Assembly: GCF_003574735.1 (NCBI RefSeq)
Contig: NZ_QORW01000005.1
Location: 1-64,000, forward strand
Length of the DNA: 64,000 bases
Direction of reading: 5' to 3'
DNA from: Dongia deserti
Lineage (GTDB): Bacteria; Pseudomonadota; Alphaproteobacteria; Dongiales; Dongiaceae
Part shown: piece by piece, positions 34,223 to 42,526 of the stretch
How positions within the stretch are numbered: the first letter of the stretch is position 1
Layout: the number at the start of each line of letters is the position of its first letter
Position numbers and translations under genes: made by a program
Notes under the pieces: generated by a model
Seen by the model: the letters and a program-made list of their open reading frames with translations, nothing else
Databases searched by the model: none
Told to the model about the DNA's origin: nothing

Positions 34223-35596
34223 TTAGATGATCTCGAAGTAACGCGCCAGTTCCCAATCCGTGATGTGCTTGCGGAACTCGCGCTCCTCCCACTCGCGGGT
34301 CGAAGCCCAATGATCGACGAAGGCTTCGCCGAACAGTTCGGCGGCCGCCTTCGATTTGCGCAGCCGCTGCGCTGCTTCCCAGAGCGTTCGCGGCAGGTCG
34401 AGCTTGGCTGGATGCTTCATGTCATAAGAGTTGCCCACGATCGCTTCCGTCGGCTCGATCTTGTTCTCGATGCCATAGAGGCCCGATCCGATGGCGACTG
34501 CAATAGCCAGATAGGGATTCATATCGGCGGCGGCGATCCGGTATTCAACCCGCTGCGACTTTTCGCTGCCCGGAATGACGCGCAGTGCGCAGGTGCGGTT
34601 CTCGACGCCCCAGGTGGAATTGGTCGGCGCCCAGAAGCCGGGAATGAGGCGCGAATAGGAATTGACCGTGTTGCTCACCATCGACAGCAGTTCCGGCATC
34701 AGGGCCTGCTGACCGCCGACAAACCAGCGCTGCTTGTCGCTCATGGTATGCGGCTTCTTGGCGTCGTAGAAGGCGGACTTGCCGTCCTTGTTTTTAAGGC
34801 TGACGTGAATGTGGCCGCTCTGGCCCGGCCAGTTGTTGGACCACTTAGCCATGAACGTCGCCATCAGGCCGCGGCGCTGTGCCAGCACCTTCATGAAGGT
34901 CTTGAACAGGGCCGCGCGATCGGCACTTTCCAGCGCCTTGTCGACGGTCAAGGCCGCTTCCAGCACGCCGGGACCGGTTTCAGTGTGCAGGCCCTCGATC
35001 GGCATGCGCATCTTCTCGCAGGTATCCAGGATCTCGTGATAGAGCTCCGCCCAGACCGAGCCGCGCAGCACCGAATAGCCGAAATAGCCCGGCGTCATGG
35101 GCACCAGATTGCGGAAGCCCTTCTCGCGCACGCTCTCCGGCGTCTCGTCGAACATGAAGAACTCGTATTCGGCGGCGGCATAGGCCTCGTAACCCATCTT
35201 CGCCGCCTTGCCGAGCACGCGGCGCAGGACGCCGCGAGGGCAGATCTCCTCCGCCTTGTTCACGAACTCGCAGAGAAAAAAGAGCATCCCGTCCTCGAAC
35301 GGGATCTCGCGGCAAGTCTCCGGAATCACGCGCACCCAGGCGTCGGGGTAGGCGGTGTGCCAGCCGGTATATTTGACGTTGTCGAACAGCTGGTCGTTGC
35401 TGTCCCAGCCCAGCACCACGTCGCAGAATCCGAAGCCGTTTTCCAGCGCCGAGAGGAACTTCGCCTTCGACACGTACTTGCCACGCAGGATCGCATCGCC
35501 ATCGAACACGCCGACCTTGATGTGGGCGAGGCCGCGCTCCTCCACGATCTTTTTGGCGTCAGCGACGCTCTTCACCTGCTCCGGCTTCAAAGGCAT
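34223..35596 (-). CDS. Glutamine synthetase-like gamma-glutamyl-amine ligase
   Basis: Glutamine-synthetase-fold enzyme, 457 residues. EYEFFMFDE (first metal Glu), EGLHTETGPGVLEAAL, SGHIHVSL (catalytic His region) and NSTWGVENRTCALRV are visible. The divergent N-terminus (LKPEQVKSVADAKKIVEERGLAHIKVGVFDGDAILRGKYV) and the lack of the GlnA adenylylation-loop pattern suggest a gamma-glutamylpolyamine or gamma-glutamylethanolamide synthetase-type ligase rather than GlnA. GGGGG precedes the ATG. Operon: AraC-type regulator 47 bases upstream, aldehyde dehydrogenase 14 bases downstream, tandem glycine riboswitch in the leader. Amine substrate is not known. Confidence 0.9.
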   Translation of the reverse strand: MPLKPEQVKSVADAKKIVEERGLAHIKVGVFDGDAILRGKYVSKAKFLSALENGFGFCDVVLGWDSNDQLFDNVKYTGWHTAYPDAWVRVIPETCREIPFEDGMLFFLCEFVNKAEEICPRGVLRRVLGKAAKMGYEAYAAAEYEFFMFDETPESVREKGFRNLVPMTPGYFGYSVLRGSVWAELYHEILDTCEKMRMPIEGLHTETGPGVLEAALTVDKALESADRAALFKTFMKVLAQRRGLMATFMAKWSNNWPGQSGHIHVSLKNKDGKSAFYDAKKPHTMSDKQRWFVGGQQALMPELLSMVSNTVNSYSRLIPGFWAPTNSTWGVENRTCALRVIPGSEKSQRVEYRIAAADMNPYLAIAVAIGSGLYGIENKIEPTEAIVGNSYDMKHPAKLDLPRTLWEAAQRLRKSKAAAELFGEAFVDHWASTREWEEREFRKHITDWELARYFEII

Positions 35597-35643
35597 GACG
35601 TAAACCCCCGTTTTATCGTCGTGATTTTATCGTGGATGGATCT

Positions 35644-36741
35644 CTAGGCGGCGTGGCGACGCGCGCCGGAAGGGCGTTTGGTGGGTGAGTGCTTGAGCGT
35701 CGGCGCGTCCCCCGTGAGGCCGTCTCCCGGCTGGTCGCCGGGCGTGGTGAAGTGACGTTGGCGGTCCTCGCTTGGCCTGATTCCGTGGGCGTCCATATAG
35801 CATTTCGAGAAATGCGAAAGCGAGTCGAAACCCACCGCTTCCGCCACCTGCGCCAGCCCCATCATCGTGCCCTGCACCAAGTCGCGCGCGCGAGCCAGAC
35901 GTAAGCGCTGATAATAGCCGCGCGGACTGACGCCGAGATGGCGGTGGAACAGTCGTTCCAGGTGACGCAGGTGAATGCCGGCCTCCGCCGCGATCCTGGG
36001 CAGCGGAACGGGATCGGAGACCGTGCTGCGCATCAGCGCGACCGCCCGCTTGATCGGCGGTGCCACCTGGGTCTCGATCGATTGCTGCTGGTCAGCTGCC
36101 GGCTCGATCTTCTTGCGCATCCGCTGGCGGGCGAGGCGCATCATCACCTGTTGCGCGATCGGCGCTCCCAGCAACGCTTCGACATTGGCGAGGGCGAAAT
36201 CCGAGGTCGCGCAGCCACCGCGGCAGCCGAAGAAATCGTCCTTGCGCCAGAACAGTTCCTTGCGCTGGGCGTGGCCGCGCGCGCGCTCCTTGGGCATCGC
36301 GGAAATGCGCCCCAGGACAGAGCAGCCGCCGCCAACGCCGCCGAGCCGCTGGATTGATGCCGGATGGGCGCTGAGCCAGGCGGCGAGCCCGGCGCAATCG
36401 TCGCCAGAAGCATCGGAATCGCTGAACACCATGACCGTGGAAAACGGGCGCAGCTCCGTCACGTCGCCATCGGCCGCAACCGGAATGCCGGCGGAACTGG
36501 TCACAGAGCGGCCCGAAATGGCCACGACCTCCCATAGGAACATGCGGCGATGCGCCAGTTCGTTGGCTGAGGTGAAGACATCAAGCAGACGTGCCAGATC
36601 GCCCAGCGCGAATCCGTTCATCAAGACGAGGCTGAGGCGCGCGCGGCGCTCGATATCGAGCGCGAAGGGCGAAGCCGGCGCGCGCAACGTCTCCGCCATA
36701 CTGGGCGGCCGCCACGCACGATGATCCTCACCTTCCGCCAT
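35644..36741 (-). CDS. GlxA family regulator (DJ-1/PfpI-like domain plus AraC HTH)
   Basis: A 365-residue regulator of the GlxA/GbdR type. Residues about 28-205 are a catalytically inactive DJ-1/PfpI-like sensor domain (LSLVLMNGFALGDLARLLDVF); residues 225-325 are the two AraC helix-turn-helix units (LPRIAAEAGIHLRHLERLFHRHLGVSPRGYYQRLRL and VAEAVGFDSLSHFSKCY). Relatives such as GbdR and CdhR control catabolism of glycine betaine, carnitine and related amines. ATG 36741 follows GGGGGAA. It is the first gene after a tandem glycine riboswitch, which is an unusual target. A run of small residues between 330 and 365 looks disordered. Confidence 0.92.
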   Translation of the reverse strand: MAEGEDHRAWRPPSMAETLRAPASPFALDIERRARLSLVLMNGFALGDLARLLDVFTSANELAHRRMFLWEVVAISGRSVTSSAGIPVAADGDVTELRPFSTVMVFSDSDASGDDCAGLAAWLSAHPASIQRLGGVGGGCSVLGRISAMPKERARGHAQRKELFWRKDDFFGCRGGCATSDFALANVEALLGAPIAQQVMMRLARQRMRKKIEPAADQQQSIETQVAPPIKRAVALMRSTVSDPVPLPRIAAEAGIHLRHLERLFHRHLGVSPRGYYQRLRLARARDLVQGTMMGLAQVAEAVGFDSLSHFSKCYMDAHGIRPSEDRQRHFTTPGDQPGDGLTGDAPTLKHSPTKRPSGARRHAA

Positions 36742-36800
36742 CAAGCTTCCCCCGGGCTGACCGATGGTCCGTCCTCCTGCCCCGCGGCAGGCGAGCGGTC

Positions 36801-37020
36801 CCCCCTCTGTCTATTGGACCTGAGAGATTCACCGTCACACCGCGATCAGCGAGAACGGCTTACCCCTTCGGTGAGGCATCAACGGCCGACCGCCGCCATG
36901 CCCGCTTTCCAGAGCATTCGGCCGCGATCGGTCCTTTTGCCTGAGAGGTTCCGGGGGCGGTTGCTCCTTCGGCGCTACGATCCCCAGTAGTCTCTCATTC
37001 GGGTCGCAGTCTCTCCCGAC
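36801..37020 (-). promoter_or_regulatory. Tandem glycine riboswitch
   Basis: On the minus strand, two consecutive glycine aptamers. Aptamer 1 (about 37020-36928) has GGGAGAGAC, then GCGCCGAAGGAGCAA, then CCTCTCAGGCAAAAGGACCG, close to the Rfam-type consensus. Aptamer 2 (about 36916-36805) has GCTCTGGAAAGCGGGC, then CACCGAAGGGGTAAGCC, then AATCTCTCAGGTCCAATAG and CAGAG pairing with CTCTG. A short linker joins them. Between it and the ATG at 36741 is a CCTGCC-GCGG-GGCAGG hairpin and the AGGAGG-like purine tract, but no T-run, so control may be on translation. Such riboswitches normally precede gcvT; here it precedes a GlxA-type regulator, a glutamine-synthetase-like gene and an aldehyde dehydrogenase gene. 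Confidence 0.93.
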
Positions 37021-37039
37021 GGCGGCGAAACAAGCGGCA

Positions 37040-37068
37040 AGTCTGTGTTGCCGCCCATGCTCCGTCAA
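37040..37068 (-). promoter_or_regulatory. Candidate promoter of the riboswitch operon
   Basis: Minus-strand TTGACG (37068-37063) and CAGACT (37045-37040), 17 bases apart, resemble a sigma70 promoter. Transcription would begin near 37033, just before aptamer 1, which fits. The -10 match is poor, so this is tentative. Confidence 0.4.
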
Positions 37069-37350
37069 GTCCCGCCAAGGACCAGGACTGGGCCCTGCAC
37101 GATGGCTGGCACCATCGGGCACCAACCGTCTGTACCGGTTACGCTTGCAGCCGGCCAAGCTGCCCTGATATTCAAGCATGGGGTTCGCTCTGCCTCATCT
37201 TCCCTGAAGTTGGGCCGATGGTTAACCGGTTCACCGGAGCGTCGGGCTTTTTGGGCGAGGCAGCAATAAGAAAAAAGGGGAGGCGACGCGGTGGTGTGCG
37301 CATGATGACCGATCGGACAGGCAAGCGGTCCCGGACGCAGGTAGCAGTCT
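37069..37350 (+). other. Intergenic region upstream of the TRAP operon
   Basis: Non-coding stretch between the riboswitch promoter and dctQ. It probably carries the TRAP promoter and the binding sites of a regulator acting on both divergent units, perhaps the GlxA-type protein. I see no clear palindrome and no small gene with a ribosome site. An A-rich patch (AATAAGAAAAAAGGGGAGG) lies at about 37266-37284. Confidence 0.4.
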
Positions 37351-37863
37351 ATGCCTAGATTCATCGTGGCTTACGTCCGGTACGTCGAAGCGTTCAACCG
37401 GGCCGTTGGCAAGTTCGCCATGTACCTGATCCTGCTGCTGCTCGGGATCTTGCTGTATGCCGCCTTTTCAAAGGCAAGCACCGATATCTCGCCGATCTGG
37501 ACCGTAGAAATGGCCCAGTTCACGCTGACGGCGTACTTCATGCTCGGAGGCGCCTACGCGTTGCAGAACAACGCGCTGGTGCGCATGGACCTGTTCTACA
37601 GCCACTGGAAACCCAGGACGCGTGCGATCGTCGACTGCATCACGATCATCGGGCTACTGATCTATCTTGCTATCCTGCTTTACGGCGCCGTGATCAGCAC
37701 GCATTACACCTTCGAGATCGGACAGCGCAGGCCGAGCGCTTGGCAGCCCTATCTCTGGCCGATCCGCACGATCATGTCGATTGGCGTCCTAATGATGCTG
37801 TTGCAGGCGATTGCGACCTTTTTCAAGGACCTGGCGATCGCGCGCGGGAAGCCGATCGAATGA
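37351..37863 (+). CDS. TRAP transporter small permease (DctQ family)
   Basis: Small membrane subunit of a TRAP transporter, 170 residues, with four hydrophobic helices (about 24-44, 58-78, 97-117 and 134-156). Segment WTVEMAQFTLTAYFMLGGAYALQNNALVRMDLFYSHW is typical DctQ. It pairs with the large permease, whose ATG overlaps its TGA by four bases. Divergent from the glycine-riboswitch operon. TRAP systems import organic acids or amino-acid-like anions using a sodium or proton gradient. Confidence 0.93.
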   Translation: MPRFIVAYVRYVEAFNRAVGKFAMYLILLLLGILLYAAFSKASTDISPIWTVEMAQFTLTAYFMLGGAYALQNNALVRMDLFYSHWKPRTRAIVDCITIIGLLIYLAILLYGAVISTHYTFEIGQRRPSAWQPYLWPIRTIMSIGVLMMLLQAIATFFKDLAIARGKPIE

Positions 37864-39182
37864 GCTACGAACTCATCGCCCTGACGATGTTCGTATCCAT
37901 GCTGATGCTGCTGGCCACGGGCCAGCGAGTCTTCGGCATGATCGGTTTTGTCGGCGCAACGGCCGCGTTGCTGCTCTGGGGCGATGGTGGCAGCAACATG
38001 GCTTTCGCTGGCGCAGGCAAGCTTGAGAGCTGGTATGCGCTCGTTACCGTGCCGATGTTCATCTTGATGGGCTACGTGCTCGCCGAATCCGGCATCGCGG
38101 GCGACCTCTATCGGATGTTTCACGTGTGGATGGGCGGCATCCGTGGTGGGCTTGCCCTCGGCACCATCGGGCTCATGGTCATGATTTCCGTCATCAACGG
38201 CCTGTCCATCGCCGGCATGGCGATCGGTGCGACCATCGCACTGCCCGAGTTGCTGCGGCGCGGCTACGACAAGCTGATGGTTACGGGTGTGGTGCAGGCC
38301 GGCAGCACGCTTGGGATTCTTATCCCGCCGAGCGTCGTGCTCGTTCTCTACGCGATGATCGCACGCCAGCCGGTCGACCAGCTGTGGCTCGCCGGCATCT
38401 TTCCCGGTCTGCTGTTGGCCGGATTGTTCATGATCTATATCGCCGGGCGCTGCTGGCTGCAGCCGCATCTGGGACCTGCGCTTCCCAAGGAAGAGCGCAA
38501 CATCCCGATGCGGGAGAAGCTGAAGCTGCTCTGGGTGGGGATCGTGCCGCTCCTGGTGTTCGGGTTGATGATCGGCCTGTTTGTCACCGGCATCACCAGC
38601 CTGGTCGAGAGTTCAGCTGTCGGCGCCGCGGCAGCCTGCCTGGCTGCACTGCTCAAGGGCAAAATGAACAAGGCATTGATCGAGAGTACGTTCCGGAAGA
38701 CTCTCGATGTCACTTGCATGTTCATGTGGATCATCCTGGCAGCACTGTGCTTCGGTGCCGTGTTCGACGGACTAGGTGCTGTCAATGCCGTGAAATCGCT
38801 GTTCCTGGAGAAGCTGGGCCTGGAGCCGTGGGAAGTGCTGATCCTGATGCAGCTTTCCTTCCTGGTCATGGGCATGTTCCTGGACGACACGGCCATGCTG
38901 GTGATTGTCGCGCCGCTCTACATTCCACTGGTGCGGGTGCTGGGATTCGACCTCATCTGGTACGGCGTGCTCTACACGATCACCTGCCAGATCGCCTACA
39001 TCACGCCACCATTCGGCTACAATTTATTCCTGATGCGCACCATGGCCCCGCCCGGCATCACGATGCGCGACATCTATCACTCGATTTATCCGTTCGTCGT
39101 CGTGATGGTGATTGCATTGGCGCTGGTGATGATATTCCCGGAGATCGCGCTTTATCTGCCGCAGCTTTATCGCGGACAATAG
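37860..39182 (+). CDS. TRAP transporter large permease (DctM family)
   Basis: A 440-residue membrane subunit with about twelve helices that carries out the ion-coupled transport step. NGLSIAGMAIGATIALPELLRRGYDKLMVTGVVQAGSTLGILIPPSV and MGMFLDDTAMLVIVAPLYIPLV and the closing TPPFGYNLFLMRTMAP are DctM signatures. ATG 37860 lies in an ATGA overlap with dctQ. Followed after 122 bases by the binding-protein gene. Confidence 0.95.
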   Translation: MSYELIALTMFVSMLMLLATGQRVFGMIGFVGATAALLLWGDGGSNMAFAGAGKLESWYALVTVPMFILMGYVLAESGIAGDLYRMFHVWMGGIRGGLALGTIGLMVMISVINGLSIAGMAIGATIALPELLRRGYDKLMVTGVVQAGSTLGILIPPSVVLVLYAMIARQPVDQLWLAGIFPGLLLAGLFMIYIAGRCWLQPHLGPALPKEERNIPMREKLKLLWVGIVPLLVFGLMIGLFVTGITSLVESSAVGAAAACLAALLKGKMNKALIESTFRKTLDVTCMFMWIILAALCFGAVFDGLGAVNAVKSLFLEKLGLEPWEVLILMQLSFLVMGMFLDDTAMLVIVAPLYIPLVRVLGFDLIWYGVLYTITCQIAYITPPFGYNLFLMRTMAPPGITMRDIYHSIYPFVVVMVIALALVMIFPEIALYLPQLYRGQ

Positions 39183-39304
39183 CGCGCTTTTGGGGCTTGC
39201 CTTGGCTTGCACCGTCAGTTCATACTTTTTCTTACTGTGAAAAGGTCAGAGAGCTCCAATTGGAGAAGCGGACCCAAGAACGGTCCAGATAAAGGGGAGG
39301 TCAA

Positions 39305-40354
39305 ATGGATAAGAACAGACGCAAGTTCCTGCGAACGGCGGGCGTAGCCGCGGCCGCCGCCGGATCGGTGATCGCCGCGCCGCACGTGAAGGCGCAGTCC
39401 ACCATCAAGTGGCGTCTTCAAACCTATGCCGGCCCGGCGCTGGCCGAGCATGTGATCAAGCCGTCGCTTGACGCATTCAACAAGGCGGCGAACGGTCAGA
39501 TGATGATCGAGCTCTACACGTCGGACCAACTGGTGCCGACTGCGGAGCTGTTCCGTGCCGTACAGGACGGCACCCTCGACGCAATCCAGACGGACGACGA
39601 TTCCGTCGGCGCACCGGTCGACGTGGCGGTGTTCTCGGCCTATTTCCCGCTGGGATATCGCTATTCGCTCGACATCCCGGTGCTGTGGCACCATTACGGC
39701 ATCAAGGAGATCTGGGAAGAAGCCTATAAGGACGTGCCGAACGTCACCTGGCTTTCGACAGGTGCCTGGGATCCGTGTAACTTCGCGACCACGAAGCCGA
39801 TCCGCTCGCTCGGGGATCTGAAGGGCTTGCGAGTCTTCTCGCCGCCAACGGCCGGGCGCTTCCTCACCCGCTTCGGGGTGGTGCCTGTCACGCTGCCTTG
39901 GGAAGACATCCAGGTCGCGATCCAGACCGGCGAGCTTGACGGCATCGCCTGGTGCGGCGCGACGGAGACCTATACGGTCGGCTGGGCGGACGTGACCAAG
40001 TACTACCTCACCAACAACATCTCGGGCGCGTGGGCTGGCTCCTACTTCGTCAACTCGGCGAAGTGGAAAGAGGTGCCCGAGCATCTGAAGACGCTGTTCC
40101 AGCTCTCGATCGATTCCTCGCACTACTACCGGCAGCATTGGTACTGGTGGGGTGAGGCGCACTACCGCACGACGGGCGGCAAGCTCGAGCTCACCACCAT
40201 TCCCGAATCCGAATGGAACCAGGTCGAGGAAGAGGCGCACAAGTTCTGGGACGAGATCGCGGCCAAGAGCGAGCGGAGCGCGAAGATCGTGAAGATCCTG
40301 CGCGACTACGCCGAAACCATGCGCAAGGCGGGCCCGCCGTACCGCTACGGCTGA
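39305..40354 (+). CDS. TRAP transporter substrate-binding protein (DctP family)
   Basis: Periplasmic binding protein, 349 residues. The N-terminus is a Tat-type signal (NRRKFLRTAGVAAAAAGSVIAAPHVKAQ), so it is probably exported folded. The mature part has family features IELYTSDQLVPTAELFRAVQDGTLDAIQ, NFATTKPIRSLGDLKGLRVFSPPTAGRFLTRFG and LPWEDIQVAIQTGELDGI. A strong ribosome site (GGGGAGG) precedes ATG. The ligand cannot be assigned; the neighbouring catabolic genes suggest a carboxylate or amine-derived acid. A terminator follows. Confidence 0.94.
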   Translation: MDKNRRKFLRTAGVAAAAAGSVIAAPHVKAQSTIKWRLQTYAGPALAEHVIKPSLDAFNKAANGQMMIELYTSDQLVPTAELFRAVQDGTLDAIQTDDDSVGAPVDVAVFSAYFPLGYRYSLDIPVLWHHYGIKEIWEEAYKDVPNVTWLSTGAWDPCNFATTKPIRSLGDLKGLRVFSPPTAGRFLTRFGVVPVTLPWEDIQVAIQTGELDGIAWCGATETYTVGWADVTKYYLTNNISGAWAGSYFVNSAKWKEVPEHLKTLFQLSIDSSHYYRQHWYWWGEAHYRTTGGKLELTTIPESEWNQVEEEAHKFWDEIAAKSERSAKIVKILRDYAETMRKAGPPYRYG

Positions 40355-40375
40355 TCGGTTTGCAGCAGACGTTGA

Positions 40376-40412
40376 AGCGCGCGCGATGCCACGGTCGCGC
40401 GCGCTTTTTCTT
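40376..40412 (+). terminator. Rho-independent terminator after the TRAP operon
   Basis: Perfect 11-base-pair stem AGCGCGCGCGA (40376-40386) and TCGCGCGCGCT (40395-40405), eight-base loop, followed by TTTTCTTG. It lies 22 bases after the binding-protein stop and 3 bases from the end of the convergent LhgO-like gene. Confidence 0.9.
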
Positions 40413-40414
40413 GC

Positions 40415-41533
40415 TCATCCGAGCCCGAGCCGCGCGGCGACCTCATCCGCAATGGCAAGGGACGACGTCAGGCCCGGCGACTCAATGCCATAGAGATGCA
40501 CCTGGCCCGACAGGCCATGCACCTCCGGCCCGTCAATACGAAAGTCCAGCGCAGGGGTGCCAGGGGGCTGGATCTTTGGCCGGATGCCGGCATAGGCGGG
40601 CTGCAGCGTCCCGTCGCGCAGGCCCGGCCAATAGGTGCGGATCGCGGCATAGAATGCGTCGCCGCGCTTGGCGGCGACATCATATTGAGGCTGATCGATC
40701 CATTCGACATCCGGTCCGAAGCGAGCCTGCCCGGCCAGATCGAGCGTCAGGTGCACCCCGAGGCCGGCGGCTTCGGGCATAGGATAGATCAGTCGCGAAA
40801 AGGGCGAACGCCCGCTGAGGCTGAAATAGTTGCCCTTCGCATAGTAAAGCGGCGGGATGCGATCGGCTGGATACCCCCGCAAATTGCGCGCGATCTTCTG
40901 TGCTCCGAGGCCGGCTGCATTCACGAGCAGCCGCGCCGTCACTTGCATCGGCTCCGCACCGCCGACCGCGAGTGTCACCCGCCCATCGTCCTCCATCCAG
41001 CTGCGTTCGACTGGGGCATGGAGCGCGAGCGCGGCACCGCGCGTTTCCGCTTGGCCCAGCAGGCTCAGCATCAATCCGTGCGTGTCGATGATGCCGGTTG
41101 ATGGTGAGTGGAAAGCCGCGACGCAGTTGAGTTCAGGTTCCAGCCTGCGCGCGTCGTCCGCGCTCAGCAGGGCGAGATCGTCGACGCCGTTGGCCTGCGC
41201 CTGCTCCATCAATTTGTGCAAGGCCGGGATCTGCTCCGAAGTCGTGGCGACCACCAGCTTCCCGACCTTGCGCGCCGTGACGCTGTGCCCTGCGCAATAG
41301 GCGTAGAGCATCTCGCGGCCGGTGACGCACAAGCGCGCTTTCAAGCTGCCGGTCGGATAATAGAGGCCGGCATGGATGACTTCGCTGTTGCGCGCGGAGA
41401 CGCCCGATCCGATCTCGCCTTCCGCCTCCAGGATCAGAACCTCGCGGCCGGCTTGCGCAAGGCGGCGCGCGCAGGCGAGGCCGATCACACCGGCGCCGAC
41501 GATGACGCAATCGATCTGCGCCCGCTCCATCAA
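40415..41533 (-). CDS. LhgO-like FAD-dependent oxidoreductase
   Basis: A 372-residue DAO-family flavoprotein similar to L-2-hydroxyglutarate dehydrogenase. It has [29 protein letters not shown] for [43 protein letters not shown] and [22 protein letters not shown]. Such enzymes oxidise 2-hydroxyacids and feed electrons to quinones. Its ATG overlaps the DMT transporter stop as ATGA. The TRAP transporter next to it is a possible supplier of a hydroxyacid substrate. Confidence 0.91.
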   Translation of the reverse strand: MMERAQIDCVIVGAGVIGLACARRLAQAGREVLILEAEGEIGSGVSARNSEVIHAGLYYPTGSLKARLCVTGREMLYAYCAGHSVTARKVGKLVVATTSEQIPALHKLMEQAQANGVDDLALLSADDARRLEPELNCVAAFHSPSTGIIDTHGLMLSLLGQAETRGAALALHAPVERSWMEDDGRVTLAVGGAEPMQVTARLLVNAAGLGAQKIARNLRGYPADRIPPLYYAKGNYFSLSGRSPFSRLIYPMPEAAGLGVHLTLDLAGQARFGPDVEWIDQPQYDVAAKRGDAFYAAIRTYWPGLRDGTLQPAYAGIRPKIQPPGTPALDFRIDGPEVHGLSGQVHLYGIESPGLTSSLAIADEVAARLGLG

Positions 41534-42414
41534 TGCTCCATGGTGCGCGTGATGTAGAGGCAGGCCGCGACGATGATGACAACGCCGATGATGGCGACCG
41601 GCCCCAGCACGTCACCCCAGAAAATGTAGCCGTAGAAGCAGGCCCAGACCAGCGCGCTGTATTCGAAGGGCGCCAGCAGGGACATCGGCGCATAGCGCAG
41701 GGCGAGGATCAGGAAATACTGGCCGAGGCAGCCGAAGATCCCGACGGCAATAATCGCCGCCCATTCCAGCGGCGTCGGATTGACCCAGACGAACGGCGTC
41801 GCGATCCCGAGGATGATCACGCCGCCGACCGCGTAGTAGAACAGGATCGTGAGATTGCTCTCAGTTGTGCTGAGCCGCCGCGCGAACAGCTGGGCGAAGC
41901 ACCAGAGAACAACCGACGTGAGCACAGCACCTGTCCCTAAGAGACTGTTCGCGCCTTCTTCGGGCTGCACCACCAGGAGCATGCCGATGAAGCCCGCGAA
42001 CACGGCGAACCAGCCGCGGAGGCGCAGCCGCTCGCGCAGGAACACAATGCCGAGCAGCGTACCGAAGATCGGAGACGCAGCGACGATGCTCATTGCAGTC
42101 GGCAAGGGAATGAGGCTGATCGCGAAATAGAACGCCGTCAGTTCAACCGCCGCGCAGAAGGCGCGCGCGGCATGCTCGATCGGCCGCTTGGTGCGCAGGG
42201 CTGTGAAGCCCGGCTGCGACCGCCCCACCAGCCAGAGCACCATGATCAGCGACACGACGAAGCGCGAGAATCCGATCTGGATCGGGTCGACATTGTTGGT
42301 CGACCATTTGACGATGGCATCGGTGCTGCCGAGCACGAAGATTGCTCCCAGCATGTAGAGCACGCCCAATCTGGGCTTGAACTGGAGCTGGCCGGCCGCC
42401 GCCAAACTTGTCAC
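41530..42414 (-). CDS. EamA/DMT family transporter
   Basis: A membrane protein of about 294 residues with ten hydrophobic helices in two EamA repeats (helices from [17 protein letters not shown] to [14 protein letters not shown]). The frame is open back to 42666, but I start at GTG 42414 ([21 protein letters not shown]), where GGGG lies upstream and length becomes normal for the family. Co-transcribed with the LhgO-like gene. Exports or imports a metabolite that cannot be named from sequence. Confidence 0.9.
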   Translation of the reverse strand: MTSLAAAGQLQFKPRLGVLYMLGAIFVLGSTDAIVKWSTNNVDPIQIGFSRFVVSLIMVLWLVGRSQPGFTALRTKRPIEHAARAFCAAVELTAFYFAISLIPLPTAMSIVAASPIFGTLLGIVFLRERLRLRGWFAVFAGFIGMLLVVQPEEGANSLLGTGAVLTSVVLWCFAQLFARRLSTTESNLTILFYYAVGGVIILGIATPFVWVNPTPLEWAAIIAVGIFGCLGQYFLILALRYAPMSLLAPFEYSALVWACFYGYIFWGDVLGPVAIIGVVIIVAACLYITRTMEH

Positions 42415-42526
42415 GATACATCCCCAATGAGCCGACCGGCCCCTGGAAGTGCGGAGCGTCGGCGGGTAAAGTCGCGGCACTCTAGGTATTTTGGAGCGTG
42501 CCGCCAAGAGCGGCCCCGAGATTTCG

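Noticed and set aside
34265-35647. Plus-strand frame of 460 codons
   Set aside because: Antisense to the glutamine-synthetase-like gene. No family motif appears in it.
36835-37179. Minus-strand frame of 114 codons across the riboswitch
   Set aside because: It runs through both aptamers, whose conserved RNA cores explain the sequence; no ribosome site and no protein similarity.
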